A stretch of DNA of 64,000 bases from Metabacillus_B sp050107715 (GTDB lineage: Bacteria > Bacillota > Bacilli > Bacillales > Bacillaceae): NCBI RefSeq assembly GCF_050107715.1, contig NZ_JBNILN010000001.1:682001-746000 (forward strand). Reading direction: 5' to 3'. The translations under genes and the position numbers were made by a program. The notes under the pieces were generated by a model. That model worked only from the letters and a program-made list of their open reading frames with translations, did not search any database and had not been told where the DNA came from. Position 1 is the stretch's first letter. Each line of letters opens with the position of its first letter. Shown piece by piece: positions 24,727 to 33,026 of the stretch.

Positions 24727-25899
24727 TTAAAATTGGGTGATTTCTCTTGCACCTTCGCCAACCTCTACAACATAAAACTCAGGCGTGAGTCCGGTTTCTT
24801 TTTCATAGGCCTTGCCGGCTTCTGAAATAAATGCCTGAACAAAGTCCTTTTCGACAATGCTGACTGTACAGCCTCCAAAGCCTGCACCGGTCATCCTTGA
24901 CCCGATGACTCCAGGCTGCTTCCATGCAATTTCAGCCATCGCATCCAATTCTTTTCCTGTGACTTCATAGTCATCTCTCAAGGACCGATGGGATTCATTC
25001 ATCAGCTGTCCGAAGCCGTTCATATTTCCTTCCGTAAGGTTTTTGACTGCTTTTAGCGTCCGGAGGTTTTCCATGACGGCGTGTCTTGCCCTTTTCCGGT
25101 CGGTTTCGTCTTGAATAAGATGCTGGTTCTCTCTAAATGCTTCTTCGGTCAAATCTCCCAGCGATTCAATATCCAGCTTTTCCTGAAGCTGCTTCAGCGC
25201 TCGCTCGCACTCTGCCCGACGCTCATTGTATTTGGAATCCGCCAGTGTTCTGCGCTTTCCGGTGTTGGCAATGATCAGCACCGAATGACTGAGCTTAAGC
25301 GGGCTGTATTGATACTCCAGTGTCTGGCAGTTCAATAATACCGCAGAATCCCTTTTTCCCATTCCGATGGCGAACTGATCCATGATTCCACAGCTGACTC
25401 CAATAAATTCATTTTCAGCGTGCTGGCTCATTTTGACAAGTTCAATCCGGTCAATCGCTGCTCCCGTAAGCTCATTCATCATAACAGCTGCCGCAAGCTC
25501 GATTGAAGCCGACGAAGAGAGGCCGGCGCCATTCGGGATATTTCCGAAAAAGAGAAGATCAAGTCCCCGCACCAGCTCAATGCCTCTGCTGCTGAATTCC
25601 TTCATGACTCCTTTCGGATAATTCGCCCAGTCGTGTTCATTTTCATATTGAAGATCTTTTACAGGAAATTCGATGATTCCTTTTTCATCAAAATTGACGG
25701 AATACATTCGAAGGAGCCCATCGGTTCTCTCCCTTACAAGACAATACGTTCCCACGTCGAGTGCGCAGGGGAATACATGTCCACCGTTATAATCGGTATG
25801 CTCCCCGATCAAATTGACTCTCCCGGGGGCAAAAAACATTCTTGGGTCTTCCCCCAATTCAAACACTTCATTAAATTGATTAATTAACTGTCTAAGCAT
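24727..25899 (-). CDS. galK: Galactokinase
   Basis: GHMP-family kinase making galactose-1-phosphate, first gene of the operon. Three signatures are clear: GRVNLIGEHTDYNGGHVFP (sugar binding), GLSSSASIELA (ATP loop) and GSRMTGAGFGGCTVS. The ATG at 25899 follows GGTGGGAG and gives 390 residues, the usual length; a frame extended to 26004 has no ribosome site and runs through the promoter. A sigma A promoter with a downstream cre lies upstream, and an AraC-type gene diverges from it. Confidence 0.95.
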   Translation of the reverse strand: MLRQLINQFNEVFELGEDPRMFFAPGRVNLIGEHTDYNGGHVFPCALDVGTYCLVRERTDGLLRMYSVNFDEKGIIEFPVKDLQYENEHDWANYPKGVMKEFSSRGIELVRGLDLLFFGNIPNGAGLSSSASIELAAAVMMNELTGAAIDRIELVKMSQHAENEFIGVSCGIMDQFAIGMGKRDSAVLLNCQTLEYQYSPLKLSHSVLIIANTGKRRTLADSKYNERRAECERALKQLQEKLDIESLGDLTEEAFRENQHLIQDETDRKRARHAVMENLRTLKAVKNLTEGNMNGFGQLMNESHRSLRDDYEVTGKELDAMAEIAWKQPGVIGSRMTGAGFGGCTVSIVEKDFVQAFISEAGKAYEKETGLTPEFYVVEVGEGAREITQF

Positions 25900-25949
25900 A
25901 GCTCTCCCACCTGACATTATATAAGAAATTTGTGAACAGAATATTAAAT

Positions 25950-25963
25950 TGAAAACGGATTCA
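25950..25963 (-). promoter_or_regulatory. cre (CcpA site) of the gal operon
   Basis: TGAATCCGTTTTCA on the minus strand (TGAAAACGGATTCA on plus) matches TGWAANCGNTNWCA with one mismatch. It lies just downstream of the predicted start, where CcpA would block elongation or clearance. Confidence 0.65.
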
Positions 25964-25975
25964 TACTCTATTTTT

Positions 25976-26004
25976 ATTGTAGAGGTGTGCACTGGCAATG
26001 ACAA
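25976..26004 (-). promoter_or_regulatory. Sigma A promoter of the gal operon
   Basis: Minus strand TTGTCA (26004-25999), 17 bases, TACAAT (25981-25976), about 70 bases before galK. Confidence 0.7.
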
Positions 26005-26138
26005 TGGTAAAATAGTTAAAAGCTATCGGTATTTTTTTGCTCCGAAAAATGCAGAATCCTAATATGGGCGGAATCAATCACGCAGGTTTTTCACTTTAAC
26101 TAAATCATTTTTTGCTTCAGGATGAGGAGGAGTCTACT

Positions 26139-27020
26139 ATGGCAGGTCTGCAGCACGGGGCCGTCGCCTTTCGCTTTAAACAGGACCCGGTGAGCGAATT
26201 GGCGCAGCTCTGGTCGGTGGGATGGGATCTACAAACCTCCCCAATTTATTCATGGAGCGGAACGGAACGAAAAGATCTTGGCAAGATCATTTTCCAGGTG
26301 ACCCTTTCAGGATATGGAGACGTTCAGATTGACGGAAAAACGCACCGGGTGCACCCCGGCCAGGCATTTGTTGTGAAAAGCCCGAGCAATTACAGGTATT
26401 ATCTTCCCGAAACGAGTGAAAAGTGGGAGTTTATGTATATCACCTTGTATGGCAAAGAAGCAGACCGCTGCTATGAGCATATCAGGGAGAAAACGAACCA
26501 GGTGATCCGCTTCCACCCCGAGTCTGTTCCCGTTAAGCTGGTAAAGCAGATTTTCGATGAAGCCAACAGCAAAAATGTCACATCTGCCTATAAGGGCTCA
26601 AGTCTGGCCTACCAGTTTATAATGGAGCTTTATGAATATGTATCGGAAATGGACAGAGAGATGGATGAATGGCCTGAAAGTGTAGTAAGCGCGGTCCTGT
26701 TCGCAAGACAATCCTATCAGAATCCGATCGGTCCGGATGAAATGGCGGATGCATCCGGGTTATCAAGGTACCATTTTACGAGGATTTTCAAAAAAGAGAC
26801 GGGCTTCACACCGATTCAGTATTTAACCAATATCCGGATTTCCAAAGCAATTGAACTGCTTGCCCATACGAAATATACGACGGAGGAAATTGCCGCACTC
26901 GTAGGCTATACAAATGCCAACTATTTAAATAAAGTGTGCCGGAAAGTCACCGGAAAATCTCCCGGCGAGCTCAGGAAAGAAAAAACAGAATGGCAGTCAG
27001 ATAAGTTCCTGCAGGAATAG
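26139..27020 (+). CDS. AraC-family regulator, probable gal activator
   Basis: A 293-residue regulator: N-terminal AraC-type cupin (residues about 10-150, VTLSGYGDVQIDGKTHRVHPGQAFVV in part) and a C-terminal double helix-turn-helix (about 195-285, DEMADASGLSRYHFTRIFKKETG in part, ending in NYLNKVCRKVTGKSPGELR). The ATG at 26139 follows GAGGAGG; an earlier ATG lies before that site. It diverges from galK with a shared 240-bp control region, so control of galactose genes is likely, with galactose or a derivative as probable ligand. B. subtilis handles its gal genes differently. Confidence 0.85.
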   Translation: MAGLQHGAVAFRFKQDPVSELAQLWSVGWDLQTSPIYSWSGTERKDLGKIIFQVTLSGYGDVQIDGKTHRVHPGQAFVVKSPSNYRYYLPETSEKWEFMYITLYGKEADRCYEHIREKTNQVIRFHPESVPVKLVKQIFDEANSKNVTSAYKGSSLAYQFIMELYEYVSEMDREMDEWPESVVSAVLFARQSYQNPIGPDEMADASGLSRYHFTRIFKKETGFTPIQYLTNIRISKAIELLAHTKYTTEEIAALVGYTNANYLNKVCRKVTGKSPGELRKEKTEWQSDKFLQE

Positions 27021-27022
27021 CG

Positions 27023-27262
27023 TTATGATTTTTCATCGATTTCAATGGTGAGTGACCCTTTAGAGTGAACAATTCTCATCGTTGTTCCGGGGGTCATAAT
27101 GTTTTCAAAAATATCCTTTGCAGTTTGCAGCGCGAGTTCCATCCGCTCCGCCTTCTCCGCTTCCTCTTCTGTTAAAGCTGACTGGCGGAGTGACGCGAGA
27201 ACCTGCTCATGATCCTTTTCCAGCCGGGAATAAATTTCATCGTACAGCTCTTCAATCTTCAA
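27023..27262 (-). CDS. Small acidic hypothetical protein
   Basis: A 79-residue, highly charged, helical protein (KIEELYDEIYSRLEKDHEQV, TEEEAEKAERMELALQ) ending in a short beta-prone tail (MRIVHSKGSLTIEIDEKS). It uses a TTG start at 27262 with a weak GGTGG ribosome site. It abuts the AraC gene tail to tail, two bases apart, and shows no family that I recognise. Its compact charged makeup resembles genuine small cytosolic proteins rather than chance translation. Confidence 0.5.
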   Translation of the reverse strand: MKIEELYDEIYSRLEKDHEQVLASLRQSALTEEEAEKAERMELALQTAKDIFENIMTPGTTMRIVHSKGSLTIEIDEKS

Positions 27263-27451
27263 AAAACCACCCGCTTTGTTCGTTTGTCCGTTATTATACC
27301 ATGTCCTGCATGGCAGCAGTCCATAGTGCTTCTGCTTGCCTTTACTCTTTGCATTCGAATATCATTACAGGCTTGGTCGCTAAAAGTGAAAACATAACCG
27401 GATCGTATCCTGCAAGTTTCATTCTGACTGGATTTCCGCTGCCTCCACGCT

Positions 27452-27494
27452 AAAAAAACCGGGAACTCCAAATTGGCAGTTTCCCGGTTTTTTC
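27452..27494 (-). terminator. Terminator of the SGLT-type symporter gene
   Basis: AAAAACCGGGAAACT / AGTTCCCGGTTTTTT-type stem (one bulge) with flanking A and T runs, 47 bases after the stop. Confidence 0.82.
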
Positions 27495-27540
27495 ACTTTG
27501 CTGTTTGAAGAGCTTACTATGAGCTTCACGCTTTGACACA

Positions 27541-29142
27541 TCAGCCGTTTGCAAACCCGGCAGTCGAGAATAGCACATAAACGGAAATCATCGCTACGAT
27601 GGCTGCAAATCCCATCGGATAAAGCAGCTTCCACGGGGTGATGTCGACCGCTTTGCGATCTTCAAGCGTGTAAACCTCTGTTTTCGGCCAGAATTTTCCG
27701 ATAAGAAGCATCAAGCCGACACAAAGGACAAAGAGAACGGCAAGGATATGAAGGAAATGAACTCCCGTATCCCAAACCAGCTGGGTAATGGCGTAAACTG
27801 AGATAAACAGGGCAAGCGCAATTTTCGCAGCAATGGCCGGCACACGCTTCGTCGTGTAGCCGACAATGATGATGGTCAGAATCGGTACATTATAAAATCC
27901 GTTTACGATCTGCAGGTACTGGAAAAATCCCTGCGGTACAAACATGATCAGCGGAGCGACGCACATTGCGAAAACAGCCAGGAAAATCCCGGTGATTTTG
28001 CTGTTTTTCACAAGCTGGGCATCTGTGGCATCCGGCCGGAAATACGGCTTGTATATGTTCAGAGTAAAAAGGGTAACCGATGAATTCAGCGCAGAGTTAA
28101 ATGACGAAAGAATCGCGCCGAAAAGGATGGCTGCAAAGAAACCGACCAGCGGTGTAGGCAGAACATGATTGACAAGCATCGGGTAGGCTTCCATCGGTTT
28201 CAGGTCCGGTCCAAAAATGTTGAACGCAATGATTCCCGGAAGAATAAGAAAGGCTGGACCAAGCAGTTTAAAGAAGGCTGTGATAACCAGACCCTTTTGC
28301 CCTTCCTTTAAACTTTTCGCAGCAAGCGCACGCTGGATGATGTGCTGGGCTGTCCCCCAGTAGAACAGATTGACAAGCAGCATCCCCGTAAACATTGTAC
28401 TGAAAGGAACTGGATCGGAATTTGAGCCGACCGAATTTAATTTTTCCGGTGATTTTTCAACAATGGTCTGGAATCCGGCAATCGGGTTCCCATCCCCTAA
28501 CACGGTTAAGCCCAGGTAAGGAATCAGCAGTCCCCCGACAAGCAGTCCGATTCCGTTGATCGTATCGGATACAGCAACCGCTTTCAAACCGCCGAATATG
28601 GCGTAAATGGAGCCGATGATTCCAATCGTCCATACTGTAATCCAGATGGAGGTCTGATAATCTACCCCAAACACTTCCTGTACATTAAAGATTGAGCTGA
28701 GTGCGGTTGCTCCGGAGTACAGGATTGGCGGCAGCAGGTTTAAGACGTATCCAAATAAGAATAGGAGTGTGACAATCTGCTTTGTCCCGCTGTCAAACCG
28801 TTCTTCGAGAAAGTCGGGGATCGTTGTCAGTCCGCCCTTTAAATATCGCGGCAGCAGGAAGAAGGCAACAAGCACAAGCGCGATGGAAGAACCAACCTCC
28901 CAGCCCATCACAGACATATTGAATTGGTAGCCGTCCGCATTCAGGCCAACCAGCTGCTCAGTCGATAAATTGGTCAGAAGCAAAGATCCGGCGATGACCC
29001 AGGCGCCCAGACTCCTCCCTCCAAGGAAGTATCCCTCCTGCGTATCAAGCTTTTCCTTTCTTGTTACAAAATAAGAGATAACGGCCACGAGGCCTGTAAA
29101 GAAAACAAACGAAACAACAGTCAAAAGATTCACTAAACCCAC
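27541..29142 (-). CDS. Sodium:solute symporter, SGLT-like (probable galactose/galactoside uptake)
   Basis: A 533-residue SSS-family transporter with about 14 hydrophobic segments. EGYFLGGRSLGAWVIAGSLL near residue 35 and LTNLSTEQLVGLNADGYQFN are typical of the sugar-transporting SGLT/YidK branch rather than proline or acetate carriers. AGGAGTGGG precedes the ATG. It lies behind the gal regulator and has cre-like sequences just upstream, so sodium-driven uptake of galactose or a galactoside is the most likely role; the substrate is inferred from context. It is transcribed separately from galKET. Confidence 0.82.
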   Translation of the reverse strand: MGLVNLLTVVSFVFFTGLVAVISYFVTRKEKLDTQEGYFLGGRSLGAWVIAGSLLLTNLSTEQLVGLNADGYQFNMSVMGWEVGSSIALVLVAFFLLPRYLKGGLTTIPDFLEERFDSGTKQIVTLLFLFGYVLNLLPPILYSGATALSSIFNVQEVFGVDYQTSIWITVWTIGIIGSIYAIFGGLKAVAVSDTINGIGLLVGGLLIPYLGLTVLGDGNPIAGFQTIVEKSPEKLNSVGSNSDPVPFSTMFTGMLLVNLFYWGTAQHIIQRALAAKSLKEGQKGLVITAFFKLLGPAFLILPGIIAFNIFGPDLKPMEAYPMLVNHVLPTPLVGFFAAILFGAILSSFNSALNSSVTLFTLNIYKPYFRPDATDAQLVKNSKITGIFLAVFAMCVAPLIMFVPQGFFQYLQIVNGFYNVPILTIIIVGYTTKRVPAIAAKIALALFISVYAITQLVWDTGVHFLHILAVLFVLCVGLMLLIGKFWPKTEVYTLEDRKAVDITPWKLLYPMGFAAIVAMISVYVLFSTAGFANG

Positions 29143-29157
29143 TCCTCAAAAGCAAAG

Positions 29158-29183
29158 AGGCAGCGCTTTCACAAGCGCTTACA
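29158..29183 (-). promoter_or_regulatory. Two overlapping cre-like sites upstream of the symporter
   Basis: Minus strand TGTAAGCGCTTGTG (29183-29170, 11/14) and TGAAAGCGCTGCCT (29171-29158, 12/14) overlap by two bases, 16-41 bases before the ATG. Both share the AAGCGCT core of cre. Confidence 0.45.
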
Positions 29184-29386
29184 TTTACTTAATTAATTTA
29201 ATTAACGACACTTGAGCATCTTCCGTGTATATTTTTCTGGCTGTCTCTCATTTTATAAACGCTTTCATGTTTCGTCAACAGGGGCATAATTGCTCGTTTA
29301 CAGGATTATTTTGCTATCTTCATGCTCGTCTGCACAGCCCGCATACGCAAAAAAGCCATCCAGGGGACAGCTCCTTTTCACTCATT

Positions 29387-30316
29387 CTATTCTTTTCTCA
29401 TGTAAGCCAGGGTAGCCCGGATTCCTTCATCATAAGATGTTGCCGGCAGCGGCCCGATCGCCGATTCATATTTTTCTCCGGAAAGAATAACCGGCTCTTC
29501 ATTTAAATACATCATTTCCCCCATTTCCCTCATGTTTCGGTCAAACCATCCCATCACCCATATCGCACCTTTTCCAATTTTCATAACAGACGCCGGCTTC
29601 CCGGTTTCTGACCGGATGATTTGGATGATGTCCTTTCCTCTGATCGTACCTGCACCCGGAATATTCCAATTCTGTCCGTAAGCATGGTCCGCTTCCGCAA
29701 GATTCACCGCAGCTTTCGCTCCATCAGGTGTATAGATAAATTCCCGGGGAAGTGTGAGGCTGCCGATATAGATTGCCCGTTTATATTCGGATGCGGGTTT
29801 GAGGGTTTGATGAAGAAGCGTGTTCTCTGCGTTTGGACCATAATAATCAGGAAAATGCAAAACCATATAAGGAACCCCTGATTCCATTGCCATCTTTTCC
29901 ATTGAAAGACGGATTCTTCCTTTCCGGGTATGGGGACTTTTTTGCGCATTTTCCTTCACTTTTTTGCCGTTTTGCTTTCCATATGCATATATATTATCAA
30001 TGATTACCAATTTGGCCTTCTCATGAGCGGCCGCTGTCAATGCATGCCTCATGATGGCCGGATGCCCCTTATCCCAATCAGGGTAAGGTACGCTTACTGT
30101 ATGGAAGATGATGTCCGCCTTTTCACATGCTTTGAGGACATCCTCTTCCTCATAAGCATCTCCTGTAAGAATTTTCACTTGTTTCCCTTTAAACAGCCGT
30201 TCCATTTTGCTTTGATTCCTTGCAAACGCCGTCACCTCATAGCCCTTGGCAATCAATTCATGGACAAGTGAATAGCCCATCCCTCCTGAAGCTCCCAATA
30301 CCGCTGCTTTTGTCAT
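29387..30316 (-). CDS. NAD(P)-binding SDR/epimerase-like protein
   Basis: A 309-residue extended-SDR protein. The dinucleotide motif GASGGMGYSLVHEL is at the N-terminus, and the VIIDNIYAYGKQ segment carries a Tyr where SDRs have their catalytic residue, but the canonical YxxxK is not evident. This suggests a nucleotide-sugar- or NmrA-like protein of uncertain catalysis. Two adjacent ATGs exist; the second (30316) is eight bases after AGGAGG. A probable TetR operator lies in its leader at 30339, and the regulator gene is next to it. It is likely a regulated detoxification or redox gene. Confidence 0.75.
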   Translation of the reverse strand: MTKAAVLGASGGMGYSLVHELIAKGYEVTAFARNQSKMERLFKGKQVKILTGDAYEEEDVLKACEKADIIFHTVSVPYPDWDKGHPAIMRHALTAAAHEKAKLVIIDNIYAYGKQNGKKVKENAQKSPHTRKGRIRLSMEKMAMESGVPYMVLHFPDYYGPNAENTLLHQTLKPASEYKRAIYIGSLTLPREFIYTPDGAKAAVNLAEADHAYGQNWNIPGAGTIRGKDIIQIIRSETGKPASVMKIGKGAIWVMGWFDRNMREMGEMMYLNEEPVILSGEKYESAIGPLPATSYDEGIRATLAYMRKE

Positions 30317-30338
30317 CATCTATTCCTCCTTCTTTTAT

Positions 30339-30357
30339 TTAACCAGTGGTCAATTAA
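30339..30357. promoter_or_regulatory. TetR operator upstream of the SDR gene
   Basis: TTAACCAGTGGTCAATTAA, an imperfect palindrome around ACCA-G-TGGT, 17 of 19 bases identical with the site at 30993. Confidence 0.65.
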
Positions 30358-30394
30358 GGTGAAAAGCAGGCTGCAGACCGTGTTCGATCTGCAG

Positions 30395-30976
30395 CTACGT
30401 AGATCTTAACAAAGAAACAGTTAAAAATCGGGCATGCCGATCTGCCATCTCCTTTGACACTTCTAAGTCCATATCAATTTTAATATAGTGGGTCACAAAT
30501 CCATGAAGGGCGAGGAAAATGGACCAGATTTGCGAAACGTCCGCATTTCCTCCGGAAAGCTTGTAAACAGCCTGCGCAAATTTTTCATAGCTTTTATTCG
30601 GCTCCTCCGCCAAGTAGCTTTTTACTTCCTCATCCTTTATGAGAAACATGACTTCATAATGGCTTTGATACGTTAACCCAAACTCAATGTAGCCAAGCAT
30701 GACCTTCCTCAGCTTATCTTCATCGGTTAAATCGTTTTCAGCCATGATTGCATCCAGAACCTCATCAAGCATCCGAAAATCTGACTGAACCATCGCATAA
30801 AAGAGTTCAGCTTTGCTTTTAAAATGATAGTAAATGGAGCCATGGCTATAGCCGAGTTCAGAAGCGATTTTTCTCATGGATATATTCCGGTAGCCTTCTG
30901 CTGAAAACAGTTCCCTGGCTGACTCCATTATGATCTCTTTTGTCAATTCCTGCTTGACTGCTTTTCGTGCTGCCAA
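30395..30976 (-). CDS. TetR-family repressor
   Basis: A 193-residue TetR regulator with the helix-turn-helix at about residues 10-55 (IIMESARELFSAEGYRNISM, then SELGYSHGSIYYHFKSKAEL) and a helical ligand-binding domain. It lies upstream of the SDR gene on the same strand. Matching palindromes occur before both genes, so it probably represses itself and the SDR gene. The first ATG is used, preceded by GAGGTGGAAAG. The ligand is unknown. Confidence 0.87.
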   Translation of the reverse strand: MAARKAVKQELTKEIIMESARELFSAEGYRNISMRKIASELGYSHGSIYYHFKSKAELFYAMVQSDFRMLDEVLDAIMAENDLTDEDKLRKVMLGYIEFGLTYQSHYEVMFLIKDEEVKSYLAEEPNKSYEKFAQAVYKLSGGNADVSQIWSIFLALHGFVTHYIKIDMDLEVSKEMADRHARFLTVSLLRST

Positions 30977-30992
30977 CTTTCCACCTCATTTA

Positions 30993-31011
30993 TTAACCAC
31001 TGTTCAATTAA
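30993..31011. promoter_or_regulatory. TetR operator upstream of the tetR-like gene
   Basis: TTAACCACTGTTCAATTAA, 17 bases before the tetR-like start, nearly the same as the site at 30339. Confidence 0.65.
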
Positions 31012-31158
31012 ATCGTACACTTATTTTCCAATCATTGCAAGCCAGGGCAGGTATCTTTATTCCCGGATGCCCAATTGGTATACTAATATTATAGACATTG
31101 GTCTGCTGCAAGCAGAACCATAAATATAGAGGTATGTATAAGGATGGAGGTACATGAT

Positions 31159-31971
31159 ATGAAAATGCCAAAAGCATTAACCATTGCCGGATCGGACAGC
31201 AGCGGAGGAGCAGGCATTCAAGCTGACTTAAAAACCTTTCAGGAGCATGGTGTATACGGAATGTCCGCTCTTACCGTCATTGTTGCCATGGACCCGCATA
31301 ATGATTGGCAACATCAAGTCTTTCCGGTAGAGCTCGATGTCATAAAACCGCAGCTTTCCACTATTGTAGAAGGCGTTGGCGCGGACGCAATGAAGACAGG
31401 CATGCTGCCAACCGTCGATATCATCCGCCTCGCTGCGGAAACCATTAAGAAGCACAACCTGAAAAACGTTGTCGTCGATCCTGTGATGGTCTGCAAAGGA
31501 GCGGACGAGGTCCTTTACCCGGAGCTTGCTGAAGCACTTCGAGATATTTTGACCCCTGTCGCCACTGTGGTGACCCCTAATCTATTTGAAGCGGGTCAGC
31601 TGAGCGGCATTGGTGCTATTACATCCGTTGAACAAATGAAAGAAGCGGCCGCGATTATTCATAAGCTGGGGGCTCCATATGTTCTAGTCAAAGGCGGCGG
31701 AAAACTGGAGCATGAAAAAGCAGTGGATGTCCTTTTTGACGGAACAGACTTTGAAATCCTTGAAAGTGAGCGGATCGACACATCCTATACCCACGGCGCA
31801 GGCTGTACCTATTCAGCCGCAATTGCCGCTAACCTTGCAAAGGGACTGGATGTTAAAAACTCCATTTATGACGCGAAGAAATTTATCACAGCAGCAATCA
31901 AACACTCATTCCCGCTAAATGATTACGTGGGACCGACCAACCATGCAGGCTTGAGACTGCACGGTGAGTAA
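31159..31971 (+). CDS. pdxK: Pyridoxine/pyridoxal/HMP kinase
   Basis: ThiD-like ribokinase-fold kinase for B6 vitamers and hydroxymethylpyrimidine. Residues are visible for substrate (IAGSDSSGGAGIQADLKTF at the start), anion hole (THGAGCTYSAAIAA near 215, with the catalytic Cys/Gly region) and VVDPVMVCKGAD. The start at 31159 lies eight bases after GGAGG and gives 270 residues, matching B. subtilis PdxK (YwdB); an ATG at 31144 overlaps the ribosome site. It continues the ywd synteny after ung-ywdF. Confidence 0.92.
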   Translation: MKMPKALTIAGSDSSGGAGIQADLKTFQEHGVYGMSALTVIVAMDPHNDWQHQVFPVELDVIKPQLSTIVEGVGADAMKTGMLPTVDIIRLAAETIKKHNLKNVVVDPVMVCKGADEVLYPELAEALRDILTPVATVVTPNLFEAGQLSGIGAITSVEQMKEAAAIIHKLGAPYVLVKGGGKLEHEKAVDVLFDGTDFEILESERIDTSYTHGAGCTYSAAIAANLAKGLDVKNSIYDAKKFITAAIKHSFPLNDYVGPTNHAGLRLHGE

Positions 31972-31978
31972 AAAGCTT

Positions 31979-32016
31979 TAAGCCCGATCGGTGGATTGGG
32001 CTTAAGGTATTTTTTG
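31979..32016 (+). terminator. Terminator of pdxK
   Basis: AAGCCCGATC / GATTGGGCTT stem with a 4-base loop, followed by a T-rich tail. Confidence 0.8.
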
Positions 32017-32437
32017 GAGGCCAGAATAAGAAACATCGATTGTATTGATTAACACCATTTCACATATGTTGGATAAGAAAATATCTCCATAAAACACTTT
32101 ACCAATGTAAGGTTGCTTACTTGATTTAATGTCCGAATTTTCTTTTAAATAGTTATTTAATGATCCAGCGTTGACCCACTCTTCTGTATAAATCCAATCT
32201 TTCAGCCTCAAAATCTAATTTTTGCTGATTTAAGACTTCATTTAATTCGTCTTCTGCCATTGTCTGGATTTCTTCAGGAGCTAAAAGAGGAGTTGAAGCC
32301 TTAGCTGACACAGACGGATTATTAAATAGACTTACTCCTAAGACTCCGATAAAATTAATCCTATTATTTAAAATAATTCCAGTTATTAGGTAAATCCAAC
32401 TAAAATTTCATCAAAATAACCCATTACTTAATTGGAA
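32002..32437 (-). pseudogene. Decayed gene for a small secreted protein
   Basis: Two frames join into one plausible protein. The upstream frame reads IYLITGIILNNRINFIGVLG, a signal-peptide-like stretch, then SVSAKASTPLLAPEEIQTMA and EDELNEVLNQQKLDF, and then drifts to a stop. The neighbouring frame continues as RLKDWIYTEEWVNAGSLNNY and on to GLQKIP. The shift lies near 32200-32210. No start codon is left in the first frame (a TGA precedes it near 32425), so at least two disabling changes are present. I do not recognise the family. It is AT-rich compared with pdxK. Confidence 0.5.
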
Positions 32438-32512
32438 TAACTCGCAGAGTAAAAAAACTCATAATTACTAGTCTTGTTCTCTACCATAAGAAACCTGCTA
32501 AAAACTCAAACG

Positions 32513-32725
32513 TTACTCGCTTGAAGTTTTTAAGGTAGTCTTGCACAGTAAAATTTTAAAATCTATTTTACATCGTTGAAAAAGCTCTGCAGATTTTGTA
32601 AAACTTTTAGGCATCACTACAGTCTGAAAACTGGGATATCTAAGATCAGGACATTGAGCATTAGCTTTAGGCATCATAGGATTTCCACCCGCCTCAAGTA
32701 TTGCTACTCCAAAATAGTTATCCAC
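32513..32725 (-). other. Possible coding remnant with GTG start
   Basis: A 70-codon frame (DNYFGVAILEAGGNPMMPKA at its start) without a ribosome site and with no recognised family. Its start overlaps a DnaA box. It may be debris from the neighbouring pseudogene or chance. Confidence 0.2.
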
Positions 32726-32954
32726 ACTTTTATGAAGCAGATGTTATTATTTTGTAAATTATTAGATATACACAGATGATTCTACCTTTACAAACAGTTT
32801 ATCCACAAGAGTTATCAACATATCCACAAAAGTTATCAACATTTTGTGTGGGTACGTTTGTTCCCTACTATATCTGTAATAGATTTTAGATTCATACACA
32901 AGTTGTTCACAGCTTTTACGTTTTCCACAAGGATTTTACGGAATCTGTGGAGAA
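32718..32954. promoter_or_regulatory. DnaA-box cluster
   Basis: Two perfect TTATCCACA boxes (32718-32726, 32799-32807) and one-mismatch boxes at 32812 (TTATCAACA), 32820 (ATATCCACA), 32833 (TTATCAACA), 32892 (TCATACACA), 32903 (TTGTTCACA), 32921 (TTTTCCACA) on plus and 32946-32954 (TTCTCCACA) on minus. From 32799 to 32841 they form a 21-bp direct repeat. B. subtilis has such clusters outside oriC that titrate DnaA; as I recall, one lies in the ywcI-vpr interval close to nfrA, the very neighbourhood seen here. There is no dnaA or dnaN nearby, so this is not oriC. Confidence 0.7.
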
Positions 32955-33026
32955 ATAGTTGAAAGGACCATGGAGAAATCTTATCGTGTGTAAGAATAAA
33001 AGAAAAATCCGGGGGAAGCTGCTTCG

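Noticed and set aside
32718..32954. Chromosomal origin oriC
   Set aside because: DnaA boxes are many, but dnaA, dnaN, rpmH or gidA are not present and there is no long AT-rich unwinding run flanked by them. A titration cluster fits better.
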